Below, one piece after another: positions 30,553-39,841 of a DNA stretch of 64,000 nucleotides. The stretch's first letter is position 1, and each line of letters starts with the position of its first letter. Origin of the DNA: Wenzhouxiangella sp. XN201 (GTDB taxonomy: Bacteria; Pseudomonadota; Gammaproteobacteria; Xanthomonadales; Wenzhouxiangellaceae). Under the pieces are notes generated by a model. That model saw only the letters and a list, made by a program, of their open reading frames with translations. It made no database searches and was not told where the DNA came from. The stretch covers positions 1 to 64,000 of the forward strand of contig NZ_JAAIVI010000015.1 in the NCBI RefSeq assembly GCF_011008905.1, read 5' to 3'. Made by a program: the position numbers and the translations under genes.

Positions 30553-31476
30553 ATGCGGATTGATGCGGGTTTCCGAGTCGTTGCGATCGGCTGGTTGCTG
30601 GCCGGGCTGATCCTGAGCACAATCGCGGTGGCCAGGAGCCCGGTCGAGTGGCGCGAGATCGTCGAACAAGCGCAGCCCGAGCCGGGGCTGCGTGTCAGCT
30701 ATGGTGAGTCGCCGTCTCAGTTCGGTGAACTCTACCTGCCCGAAGGCGAGGGCCCGTTTCCGCTGCTTGTAATGATTCACGGCGGCTGCTGGCGGGTCGA
30801 GTACGGCCTCGATCACGTCGCGCCACTCGCCGATGATCTGCGTCAGGCGGGCGTGGCCGTGTGGTCGCTCGAGTACCGCCGCCTGGGCGAGGCCGGCGGC
30901 GGTTGGCCCGGGACCTTCGACGACATGGCGGCAGGGTTTGATCGGATCGAGGAACTGGCCGAATCGCATCCGCTGGATCTCGATCGGGTGGTCCTGGCCG
31001 GGCATTCGGCCGGCGGACACCTGGCGCTGTGGCTGGCGGCTCGCCAGCAATTGCCGGGCGACCATCGCTGGCATGCCGAAGCGCCGTCCGGACTGCGCGG
31101 CGTGGTGGGCCTGGCCGCCATCAGCAATCTGGAGCGCTACGCCGAAGGCGAGGGCGCGTGCAACCGCTCCGCGGCGGAGATCCTCGGCGAGGACGATTCG
31201 GGCCGGGAAGACCGGCTCGCGCTGATCAGCCCGGATCGGCTCTTGCCTCCGGCGGTTCCGGTGCATCTGGTTCATGGCCGCGAGGACAGTATTGTGCCGT
31301 TGGAGCAGAGCGTGATTCATGCCGCCCGCATTCGCGCGGCAGGCGGCGAAGCAAAGCGACATATTATCGAGAGCGCCGGACACTTCGACCTGATCGCGCC
31401 GTTCGCGGAGGCCTGGGTCGAGGTTCGATCGGTCATTCTGGCCGTGCTCGAGATCGATCCTGTTGAGGAGGAATAG
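30553..31476 (+). CDS. Secreted alpha/beta-hydrolase (esterase/lipase-like)
   Basis: 307 residues from ATG 30553, with TGGAG upstream. Residues 1-25 form a signal sequence. LLVMIHGGCWR (oxyanion HGG), VVLAGHSAGGHLALWLA (nucleophile elbow G-H-S-A-G), a late VHLVHGREDSIVP (acid) and SAGHFDLI (histidine) complete the triad. It is the BD-FAE/hormone-sensitive-lipase-like group. The substrate is unknown. Confidence 0.88.
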   Translation: MRIDAGFRVVAIGWLLAGLILSTIAVARSPVEWREIVEQAQPEPGLRVSYGESPSQFGELYLPEGEGPFPLLVMIHGGCWRVEYGLDHVAPLADDLRQAGVAVWSLEYRRLGEAGGGWPGTFDDMAAGFDRIEELAESHPLDLDRVVLAGHSAGGHLALWLAARQQLPGDHRWHAEAPSGLRGVVGLAAISNLERYAEGEGACNRSAAEILGEDDSGREDRLALISPDRLLPPAVPVHLVHGREDSIVPLEQSVIHAARIRAAGGEAKRHIIESAGHFDLIAPFAEAWVEVRSVILAVLEIDPVEEE

Positions 31477-31480
31477 CAGC

Positions 31481-31888
31481 ATGAGACTCGCGGTTCTTCT
31501 GCTGGGCCTTGCGCTGGCTTCGGGCACCTGGGCGAAGTCACCTGACGAGGTGGTCGAGCGCTACATGGCGGCCTACAACGACCACGACATCGAATCCATG
31601 CTCGAGCTGGTTCACCCCGACATCCAGTGGTTAAGCATCGAAGGCGACCGGATCCGAGTCGAGACCGAGGGCGCCGAGGCATTGGCCGACGCCATGCGGG
31701 GGTATTTCGAGGCCGTGCCCTCGACCCGCTCCAGCATCGAGATGATGATGGTGTCGGGCAAACAGGTGAGTGTGCGCGAGCGAGCGCATTGGGAGTCGGC
31801 CGGTGAGCCACGGTCGCAGGCGGCGCTGTCGGTCTACGAAATTGCCGACGGCCGTATCGTTCGCGTATGGTACTTGCCGGCCGAATGA
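31481..31888 (+). CDS. Secreted NTF2-fold (SnoaL-like) protein
   Basis: 135 residues from ATG 31481, behind GAGGAGGAATAG, four bases after the hydrolase stop. Residues 1-19 are a signal peptide (RLAVLLLGLALASGTWA). The body is a SnoaL-like fold: DEVVERYMAAYNDHDIESMLELVHPDIQWLS and a final YEIADGRIVRVWYLP. It is the third NTF2-fold gene in the window. Function is unknown. Confidence 0.82.
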   Translation: MRLAVLLLGLALASGTWAKSPDEVVERYMAAYNDHDIESMLELVHPDIQWLSIEGDRIRVETEGAEALADAMRGYFEAVPSTRSSIEMMMVSGKQVSVRERAHWESAGEPRSQAALSVYEIADGRIVRVWYLPAE

Positions 31889-31975
31889 GTGGCCGTTGGC
31901 CGAGCGATTCGTAGACAACGACCGCGACGACTGCCGGGGCACCCGGTGTTGGGTCTGACCAAAGTGAATGAGCGC

Positions 31976-32689
31976 ATGAAATGTCTGGGTCTGATCGGGG
32001 GCATGAGTTGGACCTCGACGATCAGCTACTACCGTCGGCTCAACCAACTCATCGCCGAGCGCCTCGGCGGACGCCACTCCGCCCGATTGCTGCTCTACAG
32101 CGTGGACTTCGACGCCGTCGAACGCTTGCAGCATGCCGGTCGCTGGGACGAGGCGGGCGAGTTGCTGGCCGATGCGGCGCGTCGCCTGGCTGCCGGAGGC
32201 GCGGAAGGGATCGTGCTGTGCACCAACACCATGCACAAGGTCGCCGGTCATATCGAGGCGGCCGTCGATTTGCCCCTGCTGCACATCGCTGATGCGACGG
32301 GTGAGGCCATCTGTGCCGCCGGCCATCGGCGCGTGGGCCTGCTGGGGACATCCTTCACCATGGAGCAGCCCTTCTATCGCCAGCGCCTGGTTGACCGTTT
32401 CGCGCTGGATGTGCTGGTGCCCGGTGAGAAGGATCGCGAGATGATCCATCGCGTGATTTTCGACGAGCTCTGCCGCGAGCGCATCGAGCCCGCGTCACGT
32501 CGCGCCTACCAGCGCATCGTCGCGGGTTTGGCCGAGAACGGCGCCGAGGCCGTGATCCTGGGCTGCACGGAGATCGCCTTGCTGATCGGACCGGATGATG
32601 TGTCCGTTCCGGTGTTCGACACCACAGAACTGCACGTACGCGCCGCAGTCGATTTCGCCCTCGGCAGAACGGAGCCGTCGCGGGCATGA
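31976..32689 (+). CDS. Aspartate/glutamate racemase family protein
   Basis: 237 residues from ATG 31976 (open frame from 31889 is longer, but the family starts at KCLGLIGGMSWTSTISYY). The two catalytic cysteines are present: GIVLCTNTMHKVA and AVILGCTEIALLI. RRVGLLGTSFTMEQPFY lies between the two lobes. It racemises L/D-aspartate or a related acidic amino acid without PLP. Confidence 0.9.
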   Translation: MKCLGLIGGMSWTSTISYYRRLNQLIAERLGGRHSARLLLYSVDFDAVERLQHAGRWDEAGELLADAARRLAAGGAEGIVLCTNTMHKVAGHIEAAVDLPLLHIADATGEAICAAGHRRVGLLGTSFTMEQPFYRQRLVDRFALDVLVPGEKDREMIHRVIFDELCRERIEPASRRAYQRIVAGLAENGAEAVILGCTEIALLIGPDDVSVPVFDTTELHVRAAVDFALGRTEPSRA

Positions 32690-32970
32690 GTTGGTGCCGG
32701 CTCGACCTCGGTGATGCCTTGCTGGCCGAGGGCGAACTCGATGACATTCGCGACCGATGCCGGACGGCCTTCGAACGGGCCGGCGCGCCAGCGGGCTGGG
32801 CGGTCTACCAGGCGCACGTTTCCGGAGGCCTGCACTGCAAGTTGCAGCTCTTCTTTTCGCCGGCGGCCGCAGCGCTGGCTCGCGGCTTGGGGGCACGGCG
32901 CTGCGATGAGCTGCCGCAGGGGATGAGTCTTCTGGCAGGCGATGGGGCCGGTCTGTTCGAACGCTCATGA
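32686..32970 (+). CDS. Hypothetical protein
   Basis: 94 residues from ATG 32686, overlapping the racemase stop by 4 bases (ATGA), so likely coexpressed. It shows VYQAHVSGGLHCKLQLFFSP in the middle and otherwise alanine- and glycine-rich helices. No membrane segment or motif is recognised. Confidence 0.6.
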   Translation: MSWCRLDLGDALLAEGELDDIRDRCRTAFERAGAPAGWAVYQAHVSGGLHCKLQLFFSPAAAALARGLGARRCDELPQGMSLLAGDGAGLFERS

Positions 32971-33014
32971 GTAGAATGGCGGCATCGCCAGCCGGCTATC
33001 CGGAGTTTTGGTCC

Positions 33015-33548
33015 ATGCATGCATTCCTGGCGCTTTGCTTGTTGCTGTTTTGCGCAACCGATGCCCCGGCGCAATCACCCTACGCCGGTGAGGAGCAGCG
33101 CCGCATCAAGTCCCTGTCTCCCGAGCGGATCGAAGCGCTGGAGGCCGGACACGGCCTCGGTTACGCCAAGGCGGCCGAGCTCAACGGCTACCCGGGACCC
33201 AGACACGTGCTCGACTTGGCCGATGAACTCTCGCTGAGCGAGCGGCAACGGGCCCGGACGCAGGCGTTGTTCGAGTCGATGCAGGCACGCGCTTCCGAAC
33301 TGGGCCGCGAACTGATTGCGGCCGAGGCCGAACTGGATCGGGCTTTTGCGGAAAGAAAGATCACGTCCAAGAGGCTGGGTGAACTGCTCGCCGACAGCGC
33401 CCGGATCGAGGGCGAGTTGCGTCGCGTCCACCTGCAGGCTCATCTCGACCAGGTCGAAATGCTCGATGAAGCTCAGGTCGCCGAGTACCTGCGGCTGCGC
33501 GGCTACGGAAAGCAGGCGGGCGCCCACAGTCATCAGCACCAGCATTGA
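33015..33548 (+). CDS. Periplasmic Spy/CpxP- or heavy-metal-sensor-like protein
   Basis: 177 residues from ATG 33015, chosen because a signal peptide (HAFLALCLLLFCATDAPA) follows at once; the open frame starts at 32967. The mature protein is helical: LADELSLSERQRARTQALFESM, then ELGRELIAAEAELDRAF, then LRRVHLQAHLDQVEMLDEAQ, the LTXXQ-like arrangement of Spy/CpxP and CnrX-type proteins. The C-terminus AHSHQHQH is His-rich and may bind metal. Confidence 0.75.
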   Translation: MHAFLALCLLLFCATDAPAQSPYAGEEQRRIKSLSPERIEALEAGHGLGYAKAAELNGYPGPRHVLDLADELSLSERQRARTQALFESMQARASELGRELIAAEAELDRAFAERKITSKRLGELLADSARIEGELRRVHLQAHLDQVEMLDEAQVAEYLRLRGYGKQAGAHSHQHQH

Positions 33549-33551
33549 TCC

Positions 33552-35189
33552 ATGGGACGCTGGCGCGCGATGACCGGGTCTGCCTTCAAGCACCGCCTGG
33601 GCCATGCCCCCTGGACGCTGATCGTGTCGCTGACCGTCATGGCAGCCTTCCTGATCCTGGGTGTGCGCATGCCCGACCAGCTGGCTGCGGGTGCCGAGCA
33701 AGTGCTGGAATTCACCACCTCGCACTTCGGCTGGCTCTACCTGTTCGCCACCACCGGGTTCTTGATTTTCTGCATCGGGGTGGGCTTCAGTGTCTATGGC
33801 TCGATTCGCCTGGGCGCGGACGGCGAGGCGCCGGAATTTCCCTATCTCACCTGGCTGGGCATGATCTTCTCCGCCGGTATGGGGGTTGGACTGGTGTTCT
33901 GGGGTGTGGCCGAGCCGATGAGCCATTTCGTCGAATCGCCGCTGGGCAGGGCCGAACCGCGCAGTGCCGAGGCCGCCGGTCTGGCCATGCAGTACTCGTT
34001 CTTTCACTGGGGCTTTCACCAGTGGGCCAATTTCGGCGTCGTCGGTCTGGCCATTGCCTACGCCAGATTCCGCCAGGACCGGCCCGGCCTGATCAGCGAG
34101 ACCTTCCGCGCCAGCCTGGGTGATCGCGTCGACGGACCGGCCGGCTACGGCATCAATACCCTGGCAGTGCTCTCGACGGTGTTCGGCGTGGCCACCACGC
34201 TGGGTCTTGGCATCATCCAGATCAATAGCGGTCTCGACCGGGTTGCGGGCATCTCCTTCGGGCTGGACAACCAGCTGGCCATCCTCGCCGGCATCGCAGT
34301 GATCTTCCTGCTCGCCTCGCTGACGCCACTGGAGTCGGGCATCCGCTGGGTCAGCGATGCCAACATGTTGCTCGCCGCCCTGGTGCTGGTGTTCGTGTTC
34401 TTTGCCGGGCCCACCGACTTCATCACGGCGGTGCTGACCAACGCCATCGGCGACTACTTTTCCAACCTCATCGGCATGAGCCTGGTGATGGAGCCCTACA
34501 CCGGTGACGACTGGGTCGAGCGCTGGACCATCTTCTACTGGGCCTGGGGCCTTTCATGGGCGCCGTTCGTGGGCAGCTTCATTGCCCGTATCTCGCGCGG
34601 ACGAACAGTGCGCGAGTTCGTGCTCGGTGTCATCGGTGTGCCGGTGTTGCTGAGCATGGTCTGGTTTGCCACCTTCGGGGGTTCCGCGCTGTACTTCGAA
34701 CTGTTCGAGAACGCCGGGCTGGGGGATGCGGTGCTCGGGGAAATGAGCTCGGGGCTGTTCGCCATGCTCGACCTGCTGCCGGCCCCTGCCGTGCTCGGGC
34801 CGGCCGTGCTGGCGCTGATCGTGCTGTTCGTGATTACCTCGGCCAACTCGGCCACTTTCGTGCTGGGCATGTTCACCAGCCGTGGAAAGCTCAACCCGGG
34901 GCGGCCGATCCGGCTGATTTGGGGCGTGGTGACCGTCCTGGTTACCGGCACTCTGCTGGTCAGTGGCGGCCTGGGCGCGTTGCAGACGGTCTCCATCATC
35001 GCCGCCTTTCCGTTCATGCTGCTGATGATTTTCATGGCCGCTTCCCTGCTGCGCGCCTTCCGCGACGAGCAGCGCCAGAAGGAACTGCACGAAGCGCTCC
35101 TGCAGGAGCGAATCCAGCGTCTGCTCGAAGAGCACGATGCCGAACGCCAGGACGCCGAAGCACCGGAAGCCGACAACGACCCCATCTAG
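33552..35189 (+). CDS. BCCT-family transporter (betaine/choline/carnitine)
   Basis: 545 residues, twelve membrane helices. The glycine-rich helix FSAGMGVGLVFWGVAEP and the aromatic signature FYWAWGLSWAPFVGSFIARIS are diagnostic for BCCT carriers. The C-terminal cytoplasmic tail (about residues 500-545) is highly charged (QKELHEALLQERIQRLLEEHD), like the osmosensory tails of BetP-type proteins. Sodium-coupled uptake of glycine betaine or a related osmolyte is likely. Confidence 0.92.
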   Translation: MGRWRAMTGSAFKHRLGHAPWTLIVSLTVMAAFLILGVRMPDQLAAGAEQVLEFTTSHFGWLYLFATTGFLIFCIGVGFSVYGSIRLGADGEAPEFPYLTWLGMIFSAGMGVGLVFWGVAEPMSHFVESPLGRAEPRSAEAAGLAMQYSFFHWGFHQWANFGVVGLAIAYARFRQDRPGLISETFRASLGDRVDGPAGYGINTLAVLSTVFGVATTLGLGIIQINSGLDRVAGISFGLDNQLAILAGIAVIFLLASLTPLESGIRWVSDANMLLAALVLVFVFFAGPTDFITAVLTNAIGDYFSNLIGMSLVMEPYTGDDWVERWTIFYWAWGLSWAPFVGSFIARISRGRTVREFVLGVIGVPVLLSMVWFATFGGSALYFELFENAGLGDAVLGEMSSGLFAMLDLLPAPAVLGPAVLALIVLFVITSANSATFVLGMFTSRGKLNPGRPIRLIWGVVTVLVTGTLLVSGGLGALQTVSIIAAFPFMLLMIFMAASLLRAFRDEQRQKELHEALLQERIQRLLEEHDAERQDAEAPEADNDPI

Positions 35190-35307
35190 CTTTTCCTCAG
35201 CTAGCCGATCGTCGTGCCGGGATCAGTCCTCGCTCATCCCCGGACCTTCAACTTCAATCCAGTCATCGGGCCCCTTCTCGAGTCAGCTCGGGACGATTGC
35301 ACGGATA

Positions 35308-36831
35308 TCAATGCGAAGGGGTTTGGTCCGTTCCAGGTCGGCGGATCCGGCCAGCATCGGCCCTGACGCACTCGCCCAGTTCGGTACCATCCACTCGGCC
35401 GCTGGCACGCTGATCGTCGATCTCGAAGCTCAGGTCGGTGGCCTCGAATCGATCGACCGCATCCTCGACGCGGTCGAGCACGAAGATGTGCTCGCCGAAA
35501 TGCAGGCTCATGTGGGCCGGCCCGATGCGGGCCTCGACGGCTCCGGCTTCGCATTCGAAGCGGGCGACCTGGTAGGCCGGGGCCCGGTCGGACTCGAGAT
35601 AGGGCAGGAAGGTCTGAAGCCGGCCCTCGTGGTCGGCCGGGTCGAGATCGAGCAGGTGGGTCATGAGCGCGTAGACGTCGATGCTGCGCATGGCCGGACT
35701 GCGCGCGCCGGGCACGAAACCCGGGCCGCGGGCGATGAATATGCCGTGCATTTCGGCCAGGGCCGGGTCCCAGCCGTGCATGCCCCTGGGTGGATTGGGG
35801 TTGGCCATGTAGGGCTTGCTCGAGATCAGCCAGCCCGGGTCGGCTTCGACCAGCACGTCGGGCACGCGATAGTGACTGTCGAAGTGATAGCGATCCGGGA
35901 TGTCCTCGCGCTGCCAGGCGCGCAGGTGCGGGGCGTCGGCCAGGGCGGCGACGATTTCCGCGGGTTCCATCTCTCCGGCCCAGATCTGGGCGGCGGGGCC
36001 CCAATCGGAGACATGAACCTTCGACAGGTCGATGTATTCATCCAGCGCGATCGTTCGTTCGGGGCTGACTTCGGACATGCCGTGGTCGGAGACCAGCAGG
36101 ATGTTGATCTTGCCGAGCATGTCCATCGCCTCGAGTTCTTCGAGTAATCGGCCAAGCTGTGTATCGATCTCCTCGGCCGCGGCCAGGGTCGCGGGTGCGG
36201 CCGGGCCCGACCCGTGGCCGCGCGAATCGACGCTGCTGAAATACAGGGTCAGGAAGTCGGGCCGCTCGGCGTCCGGAAGCGCGAGCCAGTCGACGATCTG
36301 ATCGATGCGTTCCTCGTGCGGAACGCGGCCGTCGTAGGGCTTGAAGTGGGTTGGCCGGGTGCGGTCGATGATGGCTTCGGAACCGGGCCAGAAATACGTC
36401 GCCGCAGTCAGGCCCTGCTGTTCGGCGGTCACCCAGATCGGCTCGCCGCCGCTGTACCAGAAACCGTCGTTGACGGCCTCGCGGTCGCCGAGCGAGAAGC
36501 GAGACTTGCGACGCGGGTCCCAGATGTTGTTGGCGACCACGCCGTGCGTACCGGGGTGGCGGCCGGTGACCAGCGTGTAGTGGGTGGCGAAAGTCTTGGT
36601 GGGAAAGGCGTGATGCAGGCTGTCGGCGTACAAGCCTTCCTCGATCAGGCGGTCGACGGTCGGGCTGTCGAACTGCTCGATGTAGTCGTGTCGGAAGCCG
36701 TCGATTGAAATCAGCAGCAGGGGCGCCGGAGCTTGTCCTTCGCGGCTGTCGGAAGCGGTTTGACAGGCAGACAGCAGGATCGCCAGGCCGATGACGGTAG
36801 CGAGAACAAGGCGCGGATATTGGACAGACAT
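35308..36831 (-). CDS. Nucleotide pyrophosphatase/phosphodiesterase (NPP family) lipoprotein
   Basis: 507 residues from ATG 36831. Lipoprotein signal with lipobox LLSAC (about residue 23). Alkaline-phosphatase-superfamily metal and nucleophile residues: LLLISIDGFRHDY (Asp), FPTKTFATHY (Thr nucleophile), SSVDSRGHGSGP (Asp/His), ILLVSDHGMSEV (Asp/His) and PRGMHGWD (His). It is likely exposed in the envelope and hydrolyses nucleotide or phospholipid phosphodiesters. The C-terminal region after about residue 430 is not part of the core fold. Confidence 0.88.
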   Translation of the reverse strand: MSVQYPRLVLATVIGLAILLSACQTASDSREGQAPAPLLLISIDGFRHDYIEQFDSPTVDRLIEEGLYADSLHHAFPTKTFATHYTLVTGRHPGTHGVVANNIWDPRRKSRFSLGDREAVNDGFWYSGGEPIWVTAEQQGLTAATYFWPGSEAIIDRTRPTHFKPYDGRVPHEERIDQIVDWLALPDAERPDFLTLYFSSVDSRGHGSGPAAPATLAAAEEIDTQLGRLLEELEAMDMLGKINILLVSDHGMSEVSPERTIALDEYIDLSKVHVSDWGPAAQIWAGEMEPAEIVAALADAPHLRAWQREDIPDRYHFDSHYRVPDVLVEADPGWLISSKPYMANPNPPRGMHGWDPALAEMHGIFIARGPGFVPGARSPAMRSIDVYALMTHLLDLDPADHEGRLQTFLPYLESDRAPAYQVARFECEAGAVEARIGPAHMSLHFGEHIFVLDRVEDAVDRFEATDLSFEIDDQRASGRVDGTELGECVRADAGRIRRPGTDQTPSH

Positions 36832-36969
36832 GGCGTGGACCGAAGCGATGAGGTCAAGCCGCTTATCATACGGGCCGATCGCTGGGCGGCGTGACGGAAT
36901 TGCATTCCGGTGACGGAATCGCGCCGGATTTTGCGTTTCTTAGGTCACTCGATAACAAAGGAATGAAAA

Positions 36970-37587
36970 ATGCCGAAGTTTCTGGTTGGATGTCTGGTCG
37001 TCATCGTCGTCCTGGTCGGTGTCGGCGGCACCGCAGGTTACTTCCTGGTCATCAAACCGGGCTGGGAGTTCGCCACCGGCGTGCAGGAGTTCGTGCAGGA
37101 GTATGCCGAGCTCAACGAGCAGATCGAGCGTCAGGACGACTTCGAGCTGCCCGAGGACGGCGGCATCACGAGTGAGCAGTTCCAGCGCTTTCTCGTGGCC
37201 CAGCGTGACATGCGCGAAGCCATGGAGGGTGAACTCGGCACTCTCAAGGAGCGTTTCGAGTCCATGCAGCAGGAGATCGACGACGAGGAGCGCGACGCCA
37301 ACATCGGCGAGTTGTTCACCGCCTACCAGGGCCTCGGTGAACTGTTGATCGAAGCCAAGCGTGTACAGGTGGAAGCGCTCAACCGCTACAACTTCTCCTT
37401 GCAGGAATACCTCTACGTGCGCAACCAGACCTACCGGGCCCTGGGCCAGGAAGTGGCCGTGGCGTCTTTCGGCGACCAGGCGCCGCAGGTGCGCAGCTAC
37501 ACCGTGCCCGACGAGGTGGTCGAAATGGTCTCGCCCCACCGCGAAGAGCTGATGGAGGGGTACGCTTTCGCGTGGTTTGGAATCTGA
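36970..37587 (+). CDS. Membrane-anchored periplasmic coiled-coil protein, unknown
   Basis: 205 residues. One N-terminal helix (about 3-27), then a long helical region rich in E, Q and R (EYAELNEQIERQ, LKERFESMQQEIDDEERDAN, EAKRVQVEALNRYNFSLQEYLYVR). The last 40 residues are less regular. No family is recognised. Confidence 0.68.
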   Translation: MPKFLVGCLVVIVVLVGVGGTAGYFLVIKPGWEFATGVQEFVQEYAELNEQIERQDDFELPEDGGITSEQFQRFLVAQRDMREAMEGELGTLKERFESMQQEIDDEERDANIGELFTAYQGLGELLIEAKRVQVEALNRYNFSLQEYLYVRNQTYRALGQEVAVASFGDQAPQVRSYTVPDEVVEMVSPHREELMEGYAFAWFGI

Positions 37588-37589
37588 AT

Positions 37590-37622
37590 AGGGACCAGGG
37601 ACCAGGGTTCAGGGTTCAGGCA
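37590..37622. repeat. Short G-rich tandem heptamers
   Basis: Two copies of GGGACCA followed by two of GGGTTCA directly after the stop of the preceding gene. It is a simple direct repeat with no coding sense. Confidence 0.7.
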
Positions 37623-37705
37623 GGCTCGGAGCGGTGGCAGTAAGGGCGCGGATGTGGAGCATTTGGTAAGCTTCCGGGCAATCGATTCGTTTGGAGGCTT
37701 GGCCG

Positions 37706-39832
37706 ATGCTGCGCAAGATCGTTCTGGTGCTGTTCATCCTGATCGGGCTGCTCGTGCTGGCGATCGTCAGTGCGGCGCTGCTGGTCGATCCGGACGACTA
37801 TCGCGAGGAACTGGCGGCCAAGGCGAGTGAGCAACTCGGCCGTGAAGTCCGGCTCGAGGGACCGATCGATCTGAAGTACTTCCCCTGGCTGGCTCTGGAT
37901 ATCCGCGACGTTTCGGTGGGTAATCCGCCGGGCCTCGAGGACGCACCCGACCTGGCCGAGATTCGTCGTGCCACCGCGTCGATTCGCGTCTGGCCGCTGC
38001 TGCGTGGCGAGCTGGAAGTCGGAGCGATCGGTATTGAGGAGGCGGCCATCAACCTGGTCAGCTCGCGCGGGGGGCGGTCCAACCTGGAGGGCCTTTTCGA
38101 AGCATCACAAACCGACCGGGCCGCGGACGAGCCGACCGACCTGAGCGGACTGCAGACCGGGGCGGTGAGTTTCGACAATGTCGTGCTCAGCCTGATCGAC
38201 CTGGCCGAGGATTCGCGCACCGATATCCGGCTCGATTCGATGCGGCTCGACCCCTTCGCCGCCGGCCGCGAAGTCGGCGTGTCGTTTTCCGGTGCGATCA
38301 GCAGCGGTGACGGCGAGACGCAGCTGGTGCTGTCGCTCGACGGCGATCTGCGCGTTGCCGCCGACTTGAGCGAAATTGCCCTGTCGAACTGGCACCTGGA
38401 CTATGAACTGCCGGCGGGCGAGGCCACGGGCCAGGCCAGCGGCAGTCTCCGACTGCGCCCCGAAGCGACGCCGGTCAGCCTTGAGTTGACTGACTTCGAG
38501 GGCGCGCTGGCCATGGCCGGCCTGGAGTTGACGCTGAGCGCCGACGAAACCATCCGTGCCGTGCTGGGTGAGTCGACGCGCGTCGAGTTGCCCGCGGCCC
38601 GGCTTGGACTCGATGGGCAGGAGCTGGAGCTCGACGGCGAGGCCGAGTTGGGTGAGCGCCTGATCGCCCGACTGTCGGTTTCCGGCGATCGGCTGGACCT
38701 GACCCGGCTGACGGCCGGCGGACCGGGCGATGGCGGGGAGACCGATGCGGAATCGGCCGGTGGGCCGAAGGATTCTGCGTTTGAGTTCCTCGAGTTGTCG
38801 TTTGCGCTCGAGCTCGGTGAGCTGGTGCTGGCCGAGGGCATGACGCTGACCGAAGTGAGCGCACGCAGCCGGCTCAGCAATGGGCTGCTGACCCTGGATC
38901 CGCTCACTGCCCGGCTGTTCGGCGGCCGTTTCGAGGGCAGTGCCCGGGTCGATTTCACTCAGCAACCACCTGAAGTGATCCTCACGCCCAGCCTGTCGGG
39001 CATCCGCGTCGGGCAACTGGCCGCGCTGTTGACCGGGCAGTCGCCGGTCGACGGTGAGGGCGAGATGAGCCTCGATGTCCGTTTCCGCGGATTCGAACCG
39101 CAGCAAATGCTCGGCTCGCTCAACGGCAACGGCGATTTCGCCATCGCCGAGGGCGTGCTGCAGGGCATCGACCTCGAGGCCCTGATCGAACAGGAATTGA
39201 CCACCGACAACCTCGCCAGCATCTCGCGGGCTTTCGGCGGCGAGACCCGCTTCAACACCCTCAGCGGTGGACTGAGCATCGAGGGCGGCGTGGTCGAGCT
39301 GCCCGATCTGAACATGGCGGCGGCCGGCTACGCGGCCAGCGGTAGCGGTCGCATCGACCTGGCCGCCGGTGAGGTCGATTACCGCCTCGATCTCGATCTC
39401 GGCGAAGAATTGACCGCGCGTTTGCCGCGCGCTCTGCGCCGGGCCACCGAAGGCCGTATTCCCTTGGCGATCAGCGGTGAGCTCATGCGGCCGACGGTGA
39501 CGGTTGATTTGGCCTCGATCGCCGAGAAGGCGGTGCGTGACGAAGTCGGCAGGCGGCTGCTCGAAGCGCTCGAATCCGATGACGATGATGATCCGGAACC
39601 TGAAGCGGACTCCGCGGGCGAGGCGGAGGTGGATGAGATCGACGGCGAGGCAGCCGAAGACGAAGCGGATGACAGCAGCACCGAGCGGCGCGAGGCTCGC
39701 CGGAACCTGCTGCGGGACCTGATGGGCTCCGATCGGGACGAGGACGAAGAAAGCGAGGATGCCTCAACCGGTGAGGAAGAACAGTCCGAAGAAGTCGAAC
39801 CCGACGAGCCACCGCTGGTTCTGATCAGATAG
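37706..39832 (+). CDS. AsmA-family envelope protein
   Basis: 708 residues from ATG 37706, with GGAGG 8 bases upstream (a TTG at 37691 precedes it in frame). N-terminal inner-membrane helix (about 5-25), then the AsmA start pattern DPDDYREELAAKASEQLGREV and DLKYFPWLALDIRDVSVGNPPG. The long beta-rich region ends with the AsmA C-terminal domain (GEGEMSLDVRFRGFEPQQ, NGNGDFAIAEGVLQGIDL). The last 75 residues are very acidic, an uncommon tail. AsmA-like proteins are thought to bridge the periplasm for lipid movement. It converges on the pigment operon. Confidence 0.9.
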   Translation: MLRKIVLVLFILIGLLVLAIVSAALLVDPDDYREELAAKASEQLGREVRLEGPIDLKYFPWLALDIRDVSVGNPPGLEDAPDLAEIRRATASIRVWPLLRGELEVGAIGIEEAAINLVSSRGGRSNLEGLFEASQTDRAADEPTDLSGLQTGAVSFDNVVLSLIDLAEDSRTDIRLDSMRLDPFAAGREVGVSFSGAISSGDGETQLVLSLDGDLRVAADLSEIALSNWHLDYELPAGEATGQASGSLRLRPEATPVSLELTDFEGALAMAGLELTLSADETIRAVLGESTRVELPAARLGLDGQELELDGEAELGERLIARLSVSGDRLDLTRLTAGGPGDGGETDAESAGGPKDSAFEFLELSFALELGELVLAEGMTLTEVSARSRLSNGLLTLDPLTARLFGGRFEGSARVDFTQQPPEVILTPSLSGIRVGQLAALLTGQSPVDGEGEMSLDVRFRGFEPQQMLGSLNGNGDFAIAEGVLQGIDLEALIEQELTTDNLASISRAFGGETRFNTLSGGLSIEGGVVELPDLNMAAAGYAASGSGRIDLAAGEVDYRLDLDLGEELTARLPRALRRATEGRIPLAISGELMRPTVTVDLASIAEKAVRDEVGRRLLEALESDDDDDPEPEADSAGEAEVDEIDGEAAEDEADDSSTERREARRNLLRDLMGSDRDEDEESEDASTGEEEQSEEVEPDEPPLVLIR

Positions 39833-39841
39833 GCGCCTGTC